A stretch of DNA of 64,000 nt from positions 186,001 to 250,000 of the forward strand of contig NZ_JAFHKT010000152.1 in NCBI RefSeq assembly GCF_017052465.1, given 5' to 3'. Each line of letters opens with the position of its first letter. Within the stretch, counting starts at the first letter, position 1. The position numbers and the translations under genes were made by a program. Positions 34,737 through 41,768 of the stretch are shown piece by piece. Below the pieces are notes generated by a model. That model worked only from the letters and a program-made list of their open reading frames with translations. It ran no database searches and was not told the origin of the DNA. The stretch comes from Arthrobacter pascens. Lineage in GTDB: Bacteria; Actinomycetota; Actinomycetes; Actinomycetales; Micrococcaceae.

Positions 34737-35366
34737 ATGAGCACTGCGCCGCACGCCGAAAACGCTGCGATCTTCAAGGCCCGCACGAATAAGTGGTTCG
34801 CCGGGCTGGCCTGGCTGATAGCCGGCGTTGGTCTCATCAGTACAGCCCTGACCGGCGGAGCAGGAGCGATGACCGGAATCGGGCCGCTGCTGCTTGTCGC
34901 CTATCTCGGCTGGCTCCTGTTCTGGCGCCCGTCCGTGGTGGTCCACGACGCCGGCGTCAGGCTCGAGAACCCGTTCCGGTCCGTTACCGTGCCGTGGGCG
35001 GCCCTCGTGCAGGTGGACACGCGCTACGCCCTGACGCTGATCACGCCGTCCCGCAGCTACGGTGCCTGGGCTGCGCCGGCGCCGGGAATCTGGGGCGGAC
35101 GCAATGCCCGCCCCGAGGACCTCCAGGGCCTGCCAGGAAGCACCTACGGACCCGGGCATTCCGTCCGGCCCGGTGATCTTAAGAGCACCGATTCGGGACA
35201 GGCGGCACGGCTGGTGCGCGCCCGCTGGCAGCAACAGGTCGAATCCGGTGCCTTCGACGCCGGAAACGCCGAGGACACCCCGGTGACGGTCACGGTCCGC
35301 TGGCTGGAGCTGGGCGCCACCGCGGCGCTCGTCGCGTTCAGCATCTGGGGCGTGGCCCTGCTGTAG
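34737..35366 (+). CDS. Membrane protein with PH-like domain
   Basis: A 209-residue protein with an N-terminal pair of membrane helices (WFAGLAWLIAGVGLISTAL; GIGPLLLVAYLGWLLFW), then a beta-rich stretch (SVVVHDAGVRLENPFRSVTVPWAALVQVDTRYALTLITP) that resembles the bacterial PH domain, and a C-terminal helix. I prefer ATG 34737 to 34728; AATTAT at 34724-34729 may be a -10 for leaderless expression from it. It lies on the opposite strand inside the peptide ABC locus, between the dppC-type and ATPase genes. Its function is unknown. Confidence 0.7.
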   Translation: MSTAPHAENAAIFKARTNKWFAGLAWLIAGVGLISTALTGGAGAMTGIGPLLLVAYLGWLLFWRPSVVVHDAGVRLENPFRSVTVPWAALVQVDTRYALTLITPSRSYGAWAAPAPGIWGGRNARPEDLQGLPGSTYGPGHSVRPGDLKSTDSGQAARLVRARWQQQVESGAFDAGNAEDTPVTVTVRWLELGATAALVAFSIWGVALL

Positions 35367-35379
35367 GGCGCAGACCACG

Positions 35380-36531
35380 TCAGGCTCCCTTGTCGCCGGA
35401 TGCGGCGCCGCCCCCGGCGGCCCTGTCCCCCGCGCTGCCCTCCTGGGCGGCGACCGGGGTCTGCCCTGGCGCCAGGGGGCTGCCCGTGTCCCGGGCTTTC
35501 TTGGGATTGAACTTCTTCTGCCGCGGATCAAACGCGTCCCGCAGCCCGTCGCCGATGAAGTTGATGCTCAGGCAGATGAGGACGATGAACAGGCCGGGGA
35601 ACCAGAACAGCCACGGACGGGTGGTGAAGGCTTCCTGGTTCTGTGAAATGAGCAGGCCAAGGGAGGTGTCCGGGGACTTCACGCCCACGCCAAGGTAGCT
35701 CAGTGCGGTCTCGGTGAGGATGGCCGCGGACATGGTCAGCGTGACGTTGACGATCAGGACGCCGACGGCGTTGGGCAGGATGTGCTTGAAGATAATCCGG
35801 GCGTTGCTGGCGCCGGATATCCGCGCGGCGTCGACGAATTCACGTTCCCGCAAGGTCAGGAACTCACCCCGCATCAGCCTGGCCAGGCCCACCCAGCTGA
35901 TCAGGCCAAGGAAGATACCAAGAGCCAGCACGCCGTTGGTGCTGGCAAACGAGGCAAACCAGCTCCCTTCGTCCCTCCGCCCCGCAAACTGGGCCATGAC
36001 GGCGGCCAGCAGCAGCGCCGGAATGATGATGATGATATCGGTGAGGCGCATGAGGATGGCTTCGGTCCAGCCGCGGAAGTAACCTGCCAGCGCGCCCACG
36101 GCCACGCCGATCAGCCCGGCGATGAGGCCGATGACCACCATGATGGTGATGGACTGCTGCGCACCTCGCATGGTCATGGCGAAGAGGTCCCGGCCGATCC
36201 GGTCCTGGCCGAAGGGATGCTCCCCCCATGCCAGCGGCCACAGGGAGGCCGTCGGGGCGCCGTCATTGGCGAGCGGCGAAACGGCTTCGTGGGTGTACTT
36301 CCACCATCCCGGGATTCCCGCATATCCCACGGACGTGAAGGCCATGAGGAAGATGATGGCAAAGACGACCAGGCCCACGATTGCGCCGGAATGGCCGAGG
36401 AACCGCTTACGGACAATCTGCCCCTGGCTCAGTCCCCTGGCCTCGATGACGGGCTCGATGCCGGCGGCCTGCTGTCCCTTCAGGTTGGCCTGTTCGGCGA
36501 CGATTTCGTCCTGCTGGCTCGGCTGGCTCAT
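35380..36531 (-). CDS. Dipeptide/oligopeptide ABC transporter permease (DppC/OppC type)
   Basis: A 383-residue inner-membrane permease with an N-terminal OppC_N segment, one N-terminal helix (GAIVGLVVFAIIFLMAF) and five later helices. The coupling EAA-like motif is seen as EFVDAARISGASNARIIFKHILPN (about 239-262). The extracellular loop contains GEHPFGQDRIGRDLF. The last 45 residues form a Gly/Ala/Asp-rich tail. Its start overlaps the DppB stop by 4 bp (ATGA, 36528-36531). Confidence 0.9.
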   Translation of the reverse strand: MSQPSQQDEIVAEQANLKGQQAAGIEPVIEARGLSQGQIVRKRFLGHSGAIVGLVVFAIIFLMAFTSVGYAGIPGWWKYTHEAVSPLANDGAPTASLWPLAWGEHPFGQDRIGRDLFAMTMRGAQQSITIMVVIGLIAGLIGVAVGALAGYFRGWTEAILMRLTDIIIIIPALLLAAVMAQFAGRRDEGSWFASFASTNGVLALGIFLGLISWVGLARLMRGEFLTLREREFVDAARISGASNARIIFKHILPNAVGVLIVNVTLTMSAAILTETALSYLGVGVKSPDTSLGLLISQNQEAFTTRPWLFWFPGLFIVLICLSINFIGDGLRDAFDPRQKKFNPKKARDTGSPLAPGQTPVAAQEGSAGDRAAGGGAASGDKGA

Positions 36532-38069
36532 GCTTTCACCCTTACTCGTGGATCCAGTGCGGAGTAGGCAAGGTCTGCGATGAGGTTGAACACCATCGCC
36601 GTGATGGCGACGCAGATAAAGACGCCCATGACGGGGTTCGGGTCCACATGCAGAATGCCGTCGAGGAACAGGAATCCCATGCCGCGGACGGAGAACACCG
36701 TCTCGGTGATGACCGCGCCGCCGATGAGCCCGCCGATGTCGAAGGCGACGATCGTGGCGACAGGGATGAGGGCGTTCCGGAACGCGTGCCGCATGACCAC
36801 GGTCCGTTCGGAGAGGCCCTTGGCCCGCGCTGTCCGGATGTAGTCCATGTTCATGATCTCAAGCATGGAAGCGCGGGTGAACCTCGTGTAGCCAGCCAGG
36901 GAGATCAGGATGAGCGCCGTGGTGGGCAGGATCAGGTGGGTGAACGAGTCGAGCCCGAGGATCCAGAAGTCGCCCTCGATGTTCGGGGTGCCGGCGCCGA
37001 TGGTCGCAATCGGGCGTCCGCGGACCCTGCTGTTGTTGAAGTACGCCGGCCAGGCCTGCATGAACCTGTCCAGGACGATGAGGAGGCCCAGAAGGAAGGA
37101 TGTGATGGCCGCCGCACGCATGGATTGGCCTCGGTCATACCCGCCCACCAGGTAGCCGATCCCCATGCCCACGAGGACAGTGGCCACCGCGAGCAGCACG
37201 ATCATGAGGAACGTTGCCTGGCTCAGCAGCGGCTGGATGACGAAGTAGGCAACAACGCCCACGCCTACCGCAATGAGCGCTGACTGCAGAGCCTTCCTGT
37301 TCCTCAGCCCTGCGGTCAGCAGGGTCACGGCAAAGGCGAGGCCGACTCCCGCAATGGCGATGACCACGGGGCCGAGCCCGGGGGTCTTGAACCAGAGGGT
37401 GACCGAGAAGTAGACGAGGATGGCCGATACAGCGGCGAAAACCGTTCCGCCCATCAGCACCCGGCGCCTTGCATCGCCTCCCGCGACGACGATGGCCACC
37501 AGCCCGAACACCGCACCCACTCCGATGGCCACCGGCAGGGGGATCTCCGGATTCCTAAGGAAGTTGTTGAAGCCGATGGCGCCGAATTCCTTCAGCAGCA
37601 CGGCGACCCAGAAGATGGGAAGGGAAAAGAACAGGAACGCCATGAAGGTCACGCCGTAATCCAGGCTGCTGTACTGGCGCAAGGCGGTGATGATGCCGAG
37701 GGTGATGCCGATGAGTATCGCCAGGATGGTGGCCGCGGTCACGAGCGTGAGGGTCTGGACCAGGGCGTGCCCCAACGCATCGGTGATGGGCTGGCCGGCG
37801 ATGTTCTTACCCAGGTCACAGGTGCCGGCAAAGGGGACGAGGCACTGGGCGGCGCCGCCGAGCCACTTGAAGTACCGCAGCGGCGCAGGGGTTTCCAGGT
37901 CAAGGAGCGCGGAGCGTGAATCCATCAGCTGCTGTTTGTTGGGCGAGCTGCTGGCGCGGAACTCCGCGAGCGGGTCACCGGACGCGGCGGTGAGCAGATA
38001 CACCAGGAAGGACGCGCCCAGAAGAATGAGTGCCGCGGTGACTAGCCGCCGGACAATGTAGGTCACCAT
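36528..38069 (-). CDS. Enlarged dipeptide/oligopeptide ABC transporter permease (DppB/OppB type)
   Basis: A 513-residue permease, against about 310-340 for most DppB proteins. N-terminal VRRLVTAALILLGASFLVYLL and C-terminal EIMNMDYIRTARAKGLSERTVVMRHAFRNALIP (coupling motif) are normal. In between, about residues 190-330 form an extra hydrophobic block of roughly six membrane-spanning stretches (starting near IGVGAVFGLVAIVVAG and ending near IVLDRFMQAWPAYF), including a long loop. This gives perhaps 12 helices in place of six. Similar long versions occur in some related actinobacteria, to my knowledge. A GAGG lies about 10 nt upstream of ATG 38069. Confidence 0.9.
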   Translation of the reverse strand: MVTYIVRRLVTAALILLGASFLVYLLTAASGDPLAEFRASSSPNKQQLMDSRSALLDLETPAPLRYFKWLGGAAQCLVPFAGTCDLGKNIAGQPITDALGHALVQTLTLVTAATILAILIGITLGIITALRQYSSLDYGVTFMAFLFFSLPIFWVAVLLKEFGAIGFNNFLRNPEIPLPVAIGVGAVFGLVAIVVAGGDARRRVLMGGTVFAAVSAILVYFSVTLWFKTPGLGPVVIAIAGVGLAFAVTLLTAGLRNRKALQSALIAVGVGVVAYFVIQPLLSQATFLMIVLLAVATVLVGMGIGYLVGGYDRGQSMRAAAITSFLLGLLIVLDRFMQAWPAYFNNSRVRGRPIATIGAGTPNIEGDFWILGLDSFTHLILPTTALILISLAGYTRFTRASMLEIMNMDYIRTARAKGLSERTVVMRHAFRNALIPVATIVAFDIGGLIGGAVITETVFSVRGMGFLFLDGILHVDPNPVMGVFICVAITAMVFNLIADLAYSALDPRVRVKA

Positions 38070-38173
38070 CGTGATAGAACCTCAGTATTCGGGCCCGGGG
38101 ATCGCCCGGACCGGTCGCAGGGTTGGCCGTGCCCGCCTGTCGTGTTGCCGGCACCGGCGGTGGATGTCGCCAC

Positions 38174-38210
38174 GAGGCGCCGGGACCATGGTGCTTGATC
38201 CCGGCGCCTC
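38174..38210 (-). promoter_or_regulatory. Stable intercistronic hairpin between the binding-protein gene and DppB
   Basis: A perfect 12-bp stem (38174-38185 with 38199-38210) and a 13-nt loop lie 31 bp after the binding-protein stop. No U-tract follows on the minus strand. It fits an mRNA-stabilising or attenuating hairpin rather than a full terminator. Confidence 0.55.
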
Positions 38211-38240
38211 AGCTAGCTTGTTGCAGTTGTGGTCATCGGC

Positions 38241-40019
38241 TTACTTTTCGGCCCACTCCCAGAAGTTCCACCAGACACCCGTCTGGTTGGGCATGAACTT
38301 TACGCCGGTGATGCGGTCGCTGTAAGCGTCCACACCAATGGACTGGAACAGCGGGAGACCGTACGCGGAAGCCCAGATCTTCTGGTCAATCTGCCGGGTG
38401 AGGTCGTCCTGCTTGCCGCGGTCGGTGGTGACGATCAGTTCGTCCATCAGCTTGTCAGCCTCGGGATCGGTGAACTTGTTGAAGTTGGAACCGTTGCCCG
38501 TGCGGAAGATCTGCGGTACGCCGGAGACGCCGACGCCCGGGTTGATCCAGCCGAAGATGGCGGCGTCGTAGCCGCCCTTGCCTAGCGCCTTCCCCCAGTC
38601 GGAGGCACCGAGGCCGCCGTCGACGATCTTGAAGCCCGCTTTGGTCGCGGATTCACGGATCAGCGAGAACGCGTCGACGCGGTTCGGGTTGTCCTTGTTG
38701 TACATGATGCGGATTTCCGGAGTCTTGCCGGCCAGCAGCTGCTTGGCTGCGTCAATATCCACATCCTGGTAGGCAGCCGAGCCGTTTTCCTTCACGGAGT
38801 CCGCGTAGGCGGGCTGGGCGGGAACAAAGAGCTGTGAGTCCAGCGGCTTGGCTTCCGGATCCAGCTTCTTGATGATCTTGTCCACAATGTCCTTGCGGGG
38901 AACCGTCTTCATGAACGCCTCGCGGACATTCTTGTCGGCCAGTACACCGTAGAAGTTCAGGTCGATGTGGTCGTAGGAAAGCTGGTTGCCCTGCTCCACC
39001 GTGACGCCCTGGCTCTCGAGCGCCTTGAGCTGCTCAAGGGTGTCGGCGGACGCCTGCGGGGCGATGATGTCAGCCTCGCCGTTCTTCAGCGCCTGGACCT
39101 GGGCCGGTGCGGAACCGATGTAGCGGACGGTGATTTCGTCGAGCTTGGCTTCAGGGCCCCAGTTGTAGTCCTTGTTCTTGACCATGGTCAGGGACTGGTC
39201 CTGGTTGACGCTCTTGACGATGAACGGACCGTTGGAGAGGAAGAGGCTCGGGTCGCTCGGCAGGGTCTTGGAGTCGAAGCCCGTGTTCCAGAGATCGGAC
39301 ATGGCCTTGAGCTTGCTGTCAACAGGCTTCGGGGCCTTGGCATCACCGCGGGGCATGCCCTTGAGGTGGTCGATGAACTCCTGGGTGTCGGCCATGCCGG
39401 CCTTCTTCGCCAGAACGTGCGCCGGGATGTCGATGCCGGGCCCGCCGAGGGCGATCTCCCAGTCCGCGAACGGCTTGGAGTACTTCAGGGTCATGGACCG
39501 GTTGTTGTCACCGATTTCCGGGAAGTCGGTGAGGGCGAGGCCCGTCGGGTCACCGGCGTACGAGAAGTAGGAGGTGCCTGCCTTTCCTTCCGCGTCGGCG
39601 TCGTTGTAGTACCCCGAGAACGCGGCCCACTGCAGAAGGAGGTCCGCCGCGGTGACGGGCGTGCCGTCGGACCATTTAACGCCTTCGTTGATGGTGTATT
39701 TGACCGTGAGCGGGTTATCGGAAGTCTTTTCCATCTTGCCGAACTTCTCATTCCGGACGACATTGAGCTGGTTGTCGATGTAATAGAAGCCGGAGTGGGT
39801 CGCGTAGCTGACCTTGGAGTTGATGTCAGTATTGCCGTCAGCCGTGTTGGGGTTGAATGTGTTGAATGCGTTCACCTCGACAACGGTGGCGGTTCCCCCC
39901 TGCTTGCCCGCCGCGTTGCTCGTCGGGGTTGTCCCGGTGTTGGTGTTTGCGCAGGCGCTGAGTGCCAGCGCCGCTGCCGCGGCGACGCCTATTGCTTTGG
40001 AAATACGACCGAATCGCAT
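38241..40019 (-). CDS. Family 5 (peptide/nickel-type) solute-binding lipoprotein
   Basis: A 592-residue binding protein. Its signal peptide ends in the lipobox ALSACANT (about residues 18-24), then the SBP_bac_5 fold: GGTATVVEVNAFNTFNP, then YTINEGVKWSDGTPVTAADLLLQWA, and the usual VKSVNQDQSLTMVKNKDYN and LQALKNGEADIIAP-like stretches. It leads the peptide transport operon. RBS AGGAGG is 5 nt from ATG 40019. An operator-like palindrome overlaps its promoter region at 40077-40107. Confidence 0.92.
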   Translation of the reverse strand: MRFGRISKAIGVAAAAALALSACANTNTGTTPTSNAAGKQGGTATVVEVNAFNTFNPNTADGNTDINSKVSYATHSGFYYIDNQLNVVRNEKFGKMEKTSDNPLTVKYTINEGVKWSDGTPVTAADLLLQWAAFSGYYNDADAEGKAGTSYFSYAGDPTGLALTDFPEIGDNNRSMTLKYSKPFADWEIALGGPGIDIPAHVLAKKAGMADTQEFIDHLKGMPRGDAKAPKPVDSKLKAMSDLWNTGFDSKTLPSDPSLFLSNGPFIVKSVNQDQSLTMVKNKDYNWGPEAKLDEITVRYIGSAPAQVQALKNGEADIIAPQASADTLEQLKALESQGVTVEQGNQLSYDHIDLNFYGVLADKNVREAFMKTVPRKDIVDKIIKKLDPEAKPLDSQLFVPAQPAYADSVKENGSAAYQDVDIDAAKQLLAGKTPEIRIMYNKDNPNRVDAFSLIRESATKAGFKIVDGGLGASDWGKALGKGGYDAAIFGWINPGVGVSGVPQIFRTGNGSNFNKFTDPEADKLMDELIVTTDRGKQDDLTRQIDQKIWASAYGLPLFQSIGVDAYSDRITGVKFMPNQTGVWWNFWEWAEK

Positions 40020-40076
40020 TCCGCCTCCTATGTCTCTTTAGTGTGGAAAGGACCGCCGCTGTAGACGCCGGCCATA

Positions 40077-40107
40077 ATGCCACATCCCCCCAGTGAGCAT
40101 GTGGCAT
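40077..40107. promoter_or_regulatory. 31-bp palindrome over the peptide-transport promoter
   Basis: ATGCCACAT (40077-40085) and ATGTGGCAT (40099-40107) form a perfect 9-bp inverted repeat with a 13-bp spacer. On the minus strand CATTAT (40074-40079), a likely -10 of the binding-protein gene, overlaps the left arm. Placement fits repressor binding. The arms are unlike known regulator boxes I can name. Confidence 0.5.
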
Positions 40108-40572
40108 GTCTCACATGGGAAGTAGCCTAGACCCGAAGGCCGTGGCTGCGGACCGAAAGTTGCCCCTCAGTAAAGGTTGTTATCGAGATGCAACCTAGCA
40201 GGAACTGCTGGACGTTCCGAGGCAGGCTTTGCCTCAGTGGTTTGGGTCAGCAGTTACGCATGCCAATCACAGCGAAAGCCCCGATCCAAGGGACCAAGGC
40301 TTTCGGTTGTTAATTCTCAATCACTGAAGTCGGCGCGGCCACCCTGATGTTCAAGTGGAGCGCGCGCCTATTTTGCTCTTTGGTCCTCTAGGCTGAGGGC
40401 ATGAGACACTCCCGTGAGGTGGGTTCCGCTGTAGACCAGCCAAACCTCTAAGCGGTACTCGCAATGCTCGGGACGACCCTCGCCGTCGGCCAGAGCATCA
40501 TCGTGTGGTTCGGCGCCCTGTCAGGAGCAACGCCGCCAGCCCCAGCCACTCCAACTGACGTTTCATCGCCGC
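40108..40572. other. Gene-free stretch with hairpins and one small ORF between the peptide operon and the relic element
   Basis: About 460 bp has no supported gene. It includes the candidate structured RNA at 40174-40312. A 39-codon ORF (40464-40583, plus strand) has a hydrophobic core (LGTTLAVGQSIIVWFGAL) and runs into the 19-bp repeat; it has no convincing ribosome-binding site, so I do not call it. Otherwise nothing is seen. Confidence 0.4.
40174..40312 (+). ncRNA. Candidate structured small RNA
   Basis: Three consecutive hairpins occur: AGGTTG/CAACCT (40174-40179/40191-40196); AACTGCTG/CAGCAGTT (40203-40210/40248-40255) enclosing GAGGCA/TGCCTC (40219-40224/40230-40235); and CGAAAGCC/GGCTTTCG (40273-40280/40298-40305), followed by GTTGTTAATT. 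The last could end a transcript. A weak promoter (TTGCCC 40160-40165, TATCGA 40181-40186, 15 bp apart) is the only start signal. Strand and ends are uncertain, and no known RNA family is recognised. Confidence 0.3.
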
Positions 40573-40591
40573 CTACACGTTGAAGCGGAAC
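40573..40591 (+). repeat. Distal copy of 19-bp direct repeat (putative attachment site)
   Basis: CTACACGTTGAAGCGGAAC at 40573-40591 is identical to 41750-41768, which is the 3' end of ychF. The flanks differ on both sides, so the match is exactly 19 bp. This is the expected outer attachment-site remnant of an element inserted at ychF. Confidence 0.75.
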
Positions 40592-40592
40592 G

Positions 40593-40824
40593 TACCTTGC
40601 TGTGTCCGATGTCGCCCGTACTTTTGGCATCACGCCGACGCCGGTTTACCGGGCTTTGCAGTCTTGGCCGCACACACGGCAGGGGGTCACCATCAGCTTC
40701 ACGACTAGCGACGTTGCCGGCATCAACCGGATCATGAACGCCGGACCGATCAGCAGATAATGCGGCGCTGCGCCTCGAAGCGAAGAAGACCGAGATCCGG
40801 ATTTTGGATGAACTGGCAGCTTAG
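40593..40824 (+). pseudogene. Excisionase-like helix-turn-helix gene remnant with frameshift
   Basis: The frame from 40593 reads YLAVSDVARTFGITPTPVYRAL, an excisionase/MerR-like helix-turn-helix start, then SWPHTRQGVTISFTTSDVAG before a stop at 40758-40760. A one-base shift near 40752 connects it to ADNAALRLEAKKTEIRILDE, ending at the stop 40822-40824. There is no ATG; only GTG 40602 lies early. A chimera of two decayed genes is likely. Similar wording appears in the opposite-strand fragment at 41255-41383. A terminator follows at 40840-40868. Confidence 0.5.
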
Positions 40825-40839
40825 CCCCACGGAGGACCC

Positions 40840-40868
40840 CCCTCGTCAGCACGGTTAGCTGACGAGGG
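40840..40868 (+). terminator. Terminator hairpin in the relic element
   Basis: An 11-bp stem (40840-40850 with 40858-40868) with a 7-nt loop, followed by TTTCCTGGTTATT, lies just after the decayed reading frame at 40824. Confidence 0.6.
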
Positions 40869-40974
40869 TTTCCTGGTTATTCAGTGAGGACCCTCATCTG
40901 GTCGATTCCACTGTCGGATCCGCCTGAGTAGCCGAGTGCTCATGCCGGGGAAAGACAAGTACTGAGTACTGATG

Positions 40975-41024
40975 TCTTGGTCTCCACCCGTCACTTAAGT
41001 TCGGGCTATGGGCGGAGACCAAGA
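40975..41024. repeat. 11-bp inverted repeat across the start of the 93-aa ORF
   Basis: TCTTGGTCTCC (40975-40985) and GGAGACCAAGA (41014-41024) pair perfectly, with an inner CCCG/CGGG stem (40987-40990/41002-41005). The ATG at 41008 lies inside the loop side, so folding of the mRNA could hide or frame the translation start. Confidence 0.6.
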
Positions 41025-41289
41025 GGATCACGGAAGTGCCGACATCCCTGTGCCTGTCGTGATGGGCTGTCGAGGGATGCTGCCAGCGGCAATGTTCGGT
41101 TTTAAGGATGGCGTGGCGTGGGTGGCTGATGACGTGTTCGTGACTCGTTTTAAAGGCGGGATCCTACTGGTCGAGCGCTGGGATGGGCGGAGTGTGAGGT
41201 CTGCCGTTCTCCGTCCAGACAGCGAGGGTTTCCTCCGCGCACTGTGGGTGTCGCTCAACGCAATTGCAGTGAACGGGGCACCCGAATAG
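41008..41289 (+). CDS. Orphan hypothetical protein within the relic element
   Basis: A 93-residue protein. The sequence alternates hydrophobic beta-type stretches (MLPAAMFGFKDGVAWVADDVFVTRFKGGILLVERWDG) and ends in an Ala/Val-rich helix. No signal peptide or recognisable domain is present. Its codon use includes codons rarer in the neighbours (CTA, AAA, TCT, CGA, TTT), which agrees with acquisition from outside. The start ATG 41008 has no good ribosome-binding site, and an 11-bp inverted repeat spans it. It may be a real, preserved cargo gene or a chance frame. Confidence 0.45.
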   Translation: MGGDQEDHGSADIPVPVVMGCRGMLPAAMFGFKDGVAWVADDVFVTRFKGGILLVERWDGRSVRSAVLRPDSEGFLRALWVSLNAIAVNGAPE

Positions 41290-41383
41290 GCCATTGCAGC
41301 CAGATACACTGGACAGTGTTCGGCGTCAGTTGGAACGTCGCCGCCACTTCCTTGACGGTGTAGAACTCGCCGTTGTCGTTCAT
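41255..41383 (-). pseudogene. Truncated excisionase-like helix-turn-helix fragment
   Basis: On the minus strand ATG 41383 begins MNDNGEFYTVKEVAATFQL, then TPNTV, which is the start of a helix-turn-helix domain of excisionase type. After about 25 residues the similarity ends (VQCIWLQWP...) and the frame stops at 41255. The break is near 41310, close to the 3' end of the 93-codon ORF on the other strand, so the two genes were joined by a deletion or rearrangement. There is no strong ribosome-binding site. Confidence 0.5.
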
Positions 41384-41520
41384 GGCGTAGATCGTGGCCC
41401 TCTAGCGACGAGTTACGCGTGTAGGCGCGGCGCGGATGGCAGGATGAAGAACATGAGCGACATCGCACCCCGACTACAAGGAGGACTGGAGGCCATAAAC
41501 GCGCGGTTACTCCGGTAGGA

Positions 41521-41760
41521 AGCCTGGGTCTTATCGCGGCCGGCTGTGATGTAGTGACCGTGCAGAGGGCGCTGGGGCACTCCAAGGCCACAATGACACT
41601 CAACACGTATGCTCACCTCTGGCCCACCGCCGAATACCCCACAAGGGCCGCTGCCGGCGCCATGATGGACGACGCACTCAGCATTCTTGCGGACCCTGTG
41701 CGGACTGGCCTAGCCTGGTCCCTTTGTCTGCAAGGGACAACACGCCTAACTACACGTTGA
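41521..41760 (+). pseudogene. C-terminal remnant of a tyrosine recombinase (phage-type integrase)
   Basis: Translation from about 41521 gives SLGLIAAGCDVVTVQRALGH, then SKATMTLNTYAHLWPTAE, and a C-terminus with RAAAGAMMDDALSILADPVRTG. The conserved His of LGHS and the catalytic Tyr of NTYAH are kept, but everything before about the last 65 residues, including the two catalytic Arg residues, is missing. The frame ends at 41760, inside the 19-bp repeat. The upstream frame to 41521 shows no integrase similarity. It would be inactive alone. Confidence 0.8.
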
Positions 41761-41768
41761 AGCGGAAC
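41750..41768 (+). repeat. Proximal copy of 19-bp direct repeat at the ychF 3' end (putative attachment site)
   Basis: The 19 bp match 40573-40591 exactly and contain the ychF stop (CTA on the plus strand, TAG on the minus) and its last codons, FRFNV. The gene end therefore doubles as the integration target. Confidence 0.75.

Larger units (their letters stand above)
40573..41768. mobile_element. Relic integrative element inserted at the 3' end of ychF
   Basis: About 1.2 kb is bounded by exact 19-bp direct repeats. Next to the ychF copy is the C-terminal end of a tyrosine recombinase, the normal position for int beside its attachment site. Within it are two fragments of excisionase-like helix-turn-helix proteins, one intact orphan ORF (41008-41289) and a terminator. 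Codon use in the remnants is less G+C-biased than in neighbours (TTT, AAA, CTA and CGA codons occur). I infer a decayed genomic island or prophage remnant; the site restores ychF's stop, so ychF stays functional. Confidence 0.72.

Noticed and set aside
40448..40633. 61-codon minus-strand ORF across the left 19-bp repeat
   Set aside because: It spans the proposed junction of chromosome and element, has no motif or ribosome-binding site, and reads as chance.
41294..41518. 74-codon plus-strand ORF in the relic element
   Set aside because: It is antisense to the helix-turn-helix fragment, and its C-terminal part matches nothing I know. The small frame ending MKNMSDIAPRL... lacks supporting signals.
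41750..41768. tRNA gene as the integration target
   Set aside because: No cloverleaf can be drawn here; the repeat is coding sequence of ychF.
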